Below, one piece after another: positions 62,051-64,000 of a DNA stretch of 64,000 nt. Each line of letters begins with the position of its first letter. Positions within the stretch are counted from its first letter, which is position 1. Under the pieces are notes generated by a model that made no database searches, had not been told where the DNA came from, and worked only from the letters and a program-made list of their open reading frames with translations. This DNA is from Neptunicella sp048268085 (GTDB lineage: Bacteria > Pseudomonadota > Gammaproteobacteria > Enterobacterales > Alteromonadaceae): the NCBI RefSeq assembly GCF_048268085.1, contig NZ_JBLWWF010000014.1:1-64000 (forward strand), read 5' to 3'. The position numbers and the translations under genes are program-made.

Positions 62051-62680
62051 TTAGGACTCGCTCTTTCCGTACCCCCAACGTTCCATTAGATTCTGATCCA
62101 GTCCTAAATGATCGAGAATTCGTGCCACCACAAAATCGACTAAATCATCTATTGATTGCGGGTTGTGATAAAAGCCCGGGGCGGCTGGCATGATGGTGGC
62201 CCCGATTTGGGACAGTTTTAGCATATTTTCCAGATGGATGGTGGATAGCGGCATTTCTCGGGGGACTAGAATTAATTGACCTCGCTCCTTGATGACTACA
62301 TCAGCTGCGCGTTCTATTAAATTATCACTGGCACCAGTGGCAATCGCTGACAACGTGCCGGTTGAACAGGGACACACTACCATCTGTTTGGGTGCGGCAG
62401 AGCCGGACGCGACGGGTGAGAACCATTCATCTTTGCCAAATACACGCACTTGTTCCGTTGTTACCTTAAAATGCTCGGCAAAAAACTGGCTTGCAGCGTC
62501 TGGATTAGCCGGAATTTTAAAATTTTGTTCAGTTATGAATACAACACGCGCTGCCGAGGATATTAATAGAAAAACCTGATAATCTGCCTTGAGTAAGCAT
62601 TCCAATAAGCGTAGCGCGTAGGGTGCACCCGATGCGCCAGTGATCGCCAGGGTAATTTGTTTGCGTTTTTTTTGAGTCAT
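62051..62680 (-). CDS. ubiX: flavin prenyltransferase UbiX
   Basis: Makes the prenylated FMN cofactor used by UbiD decarboxylase in ubiquinone synthesis. The 209 residues have TLAITGASGAPYALRLLECLL at the N-terminus, VVCPCSTGTLSAIATGASDNLIERAADVVIKERGQLILVPREMPLSTIHLENMLKLSQIGATIMPA, the FMN and dimethylallyl phosphate site. The long frame starts at 62749, but ATG 62680 fits the family. Convergent with the VOC gene by a 13-bp gap. Confidence 0.95.
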   Translation of the reverse strand: MTQKKRKQITLAITGASGAPYALRLLECLLKADYQVFLLISSAARVVFITEQNFKIPANPDAASQFFAEHFKVTTEQVRVFGKDEWFSPVASGSAAPKQMVVCPCSTGTLSAIATGASDNLIERAADVVIKERGQLILVPREMPLSTIHLENMLKLSQIGATIMPAAPGFYHNPQSIDDLVDFVVARILDHLGLDQNLMERWGYGKSES

Positions 62681-63007
62681 ATTCAATCCCATTGTGAAGT
62701 GTGTGGGAGTGTAGCACGGGCACAACCCTGTTGATTTAGATATAACCAAGTTTACAGAATCAAAGTGAATTTTACTAAGCTGATTAATGAGTTATCGATA
62801 TAAAAGCAGTACAATTCAGTGGACTGTATAAATGACCGGAACAGCGGATAAGAAGTGCCGTTAAAATTAAATCACACCATAATTTAGCGACATATTCGAC
62901 GTTCAGGTCAAATAATAATAATCAAGCAGCACCATGGTTTAAGTTACGAATAACAGTGACAAACCTATTTTACCCCTACACCAATAACACTAAGGCTAAT
63001 AGCAACA
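62681..63007. other. 327-bp divergent gap between ubiX and fbp
   Basis: AT-rich region that must carry the promoters of ubiX and fbp. I see no convincing reading frame, RNA gene, operator palindrome or repeat. AAGG at about 62993 may serve the fbp start, but its spacing is long. Confidence 0.5.
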
Positions 63008-63976
63008 ATGAAAAGACTTAATGCACAACTACAAGAAGACGGCTGTCCTCTTGAACTGATCCTATTGATTCGTACTTTACTGGCAGCTTGCAAGGAAATT
63101 TCTTTCCGGGTCAGTCAAGGCGCATTGGCGGGGGTACTTGGTTCAACTTTGAGTGATAACGTACAGGGTGAGCGTCAGAAAAAGCTGGATGTGATTGCTA
63201 ACCATATTCTGCGTGATATTTTAAGTGAATCGGGTTACGTCAAGGCGATTTCTTCTGAAGAAGAAGATAATGTGATTGGTTGCGCACCAGATGGAAAATA
63301 TCTGGTTAGTTTCGATCCGCTTGATGGTTCCTCTAATACCGATATTAATAGCCTGATCGGCACTATTTTTTCGATAATGCATGCCCCACAGTGGATGGAT
63401 ACGACGGATCCTTCAGCATTTTTACAACCCGGTACACAGCAGGTTGCGGCGGGATATGTGTTATATGGTCCATCGACGATGCTGGCGATGACAACCGGAC
63501 GCGGTACTCACCTATATACACTGGATAAAACTCATGGTGGATTTCTGGTCACTAAGGCTAATGTACAGGTACCGGCCGAGACCAGTGAATTTTCAATCAA
63601 TAGTTCCAATCAGCGGCACTGGGAAGAACCCATGCAAAATTATGTGGCTGATTTGATTGCCGGTAGCGAAGGCCCCCGCGGCAAAGATTATAATATGCGT
63701 TGGGTAGCGGCGATGGTGGGTGATATTCATCGGGTATTATCTCGGGGTGGTATTTTTGCCTATCCTTTTGATAAACGTAATCCGGCAATTCCCGGTAAGT
63801 TACGTTTGCAATATGAAGCTAATCCAATGGCATTTTTGATGGAACAGGCCGGTGGCCTTGCCGATACCGGTGAAGGACGTATTATGGAAGTCATGCCTAA
63901 AGAGATCCATCAACGTGTGCCGGTGATTTTAGGCTCCAAAGAGGAAGTAGAAGCCTGTCTGAAATATTACAACTAG
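63008..63976 (+). CDS. fbp: class I fructose-1,6-bisphosphatase
   Basis: Gluconeogenic enzyme removing the C1 phosphate from fructose-1,6-bisphosphate. The 322 residues have the metal site SSEEEDNVIGC, the Mg/phosphate motif VSFDPLDGSSNTDIN and the substrate segment GGIFAYPFDKRNPAIPGKLRLQYEANPMAFLMEQAGG. Length and motifs are those of bacterial class I Fbp. The gene ends 24 bases before the window does. Confidence 0.97.
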   Translation: MKRLNAQLQEDGCPLELILLIRTLLAACKEISFRVSQGALAGVLGSTLSDNVQGERQKKLDVIANHILRDILSESGYVKAISSEEEDNVIGCAPDGKYLVSFDPLDGSSNTDINSLIGTIFSIMHAPQWMDTTDPSAFLQPGTQQVAAGYVLYGPSTMLAMTTGRGTHLYTLDKTHGGFLVTKANVQVPAETSEFSINSSNQRHWEEPMQNYVADLIAGSEGPRGKDYNMRWVAAMVGDIHRVLSRGGIFAYPFDKRNPAIPGKLRLQYEANPMAFLMEQAGGLADTGEGRIMEVMPKEIHQRVPVILGSKEEVEACLKYYN

Positions 63977-64000
63977 CCATAACTTGGCCTGTTAATTAAA

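Overview
The window is an ordinary chromosomal stretch of a marine-type gammaproteobacterium, most like the Alteromonadales (Shewanella, Pseudoalteromonas and relatives). The evidence is gene order and family content: panB-panC-folK-pcnB-gluQRS-dksA-sfsA, rsmD opposite ftsY-ftsE-ftsX-rpoH, metJ opposite metB-metF, and a proteobacterial dedicated sortase locus. No rRNA, tRNA, CRISPR array, prophage or intact insertion sequence was found. Base composition and gene style look even throughout. Genus is not decidable from the sequence alone.

Layout. 1-6 kb is a leftward housekeeping block: pantothenate and folate synthesis, poly(A) polymerase, glutamyl-Q tRNA-Asp synthetase, DksA and SfsA. pcnB appears to start at a non-AUG codon. 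6-9 kb carries peptidase B, a small orphan HTH protein, a MarC-family membrane protein and YjaG, followed by a 268-bp MITE-like element that inserted into the yjaG stop codon. 9-17.9 kb holds dgkA, rsmD, the ftsYEX operon, an HDOD/degenerate EAL regulator, rpoH with a likely sigma-E promoter, a GNAT-thioesterase, a methyltransferase and dtd. 18-21 kb has a small membrane protein and lipoprotein pair, a GDT1-type and a ZIP-type metal transporter, and YihY. 21-24 kb is the methionine regulon (metF, metB, metJ) with met boxes and a second short hairpin whose ends match the MITE.

24-39 kb is an accessory belt of regulated envelope, stress and detoxification modules: an exported amidase; a BlaI/BlaR1-TonB pair with two operators; a TetR-controlled EmrAB-type pump; CsaA and a short-chain dehydrogenase; a MarR-HlyD-DUF2955 efflux operon; a CocE-type hydrolase; and a TetR/GST pair. 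Four of the regulators face palindromes that look like their own operators. 39-41.7 kb has a DUF1722 protein with a possible DNA-repair N-terminus, a DUF924 protein and a soluble PAS-PAS chemoreceptor.

41.7-48.1 kb is a complete proteobacterial dedicated sortase system: class GN sortase, its single VIT/VWA target protein with an LPQTA sorting signal, the OmpA-like PdsO, and the PdsR/PdsS two-component pair. It is the most distinctive system in the window and is catalogued but little studied. 48-58 kb has a YfcH-like epimerase, a zinc-type cation diffusion facilitator, an M1 aminopeptidase lipoprotein, a solute-binding-like protein, a choice-of-anchor I lipoprotein with a collagen-like stalk, an ABC exporter pair, and a CotH-kinase lipoprotein broken by a frameshift at a G6 tract. 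58.5-62 kb is a four-gene operon (DUF1080, GMC oxidoreductase, Tat-exported subunit 3, VOC protein) that looks like a periplasmic 3-keto-glycoside pathway. The window ends with ubiX and class I fructose-1,6-bisphosphatase.
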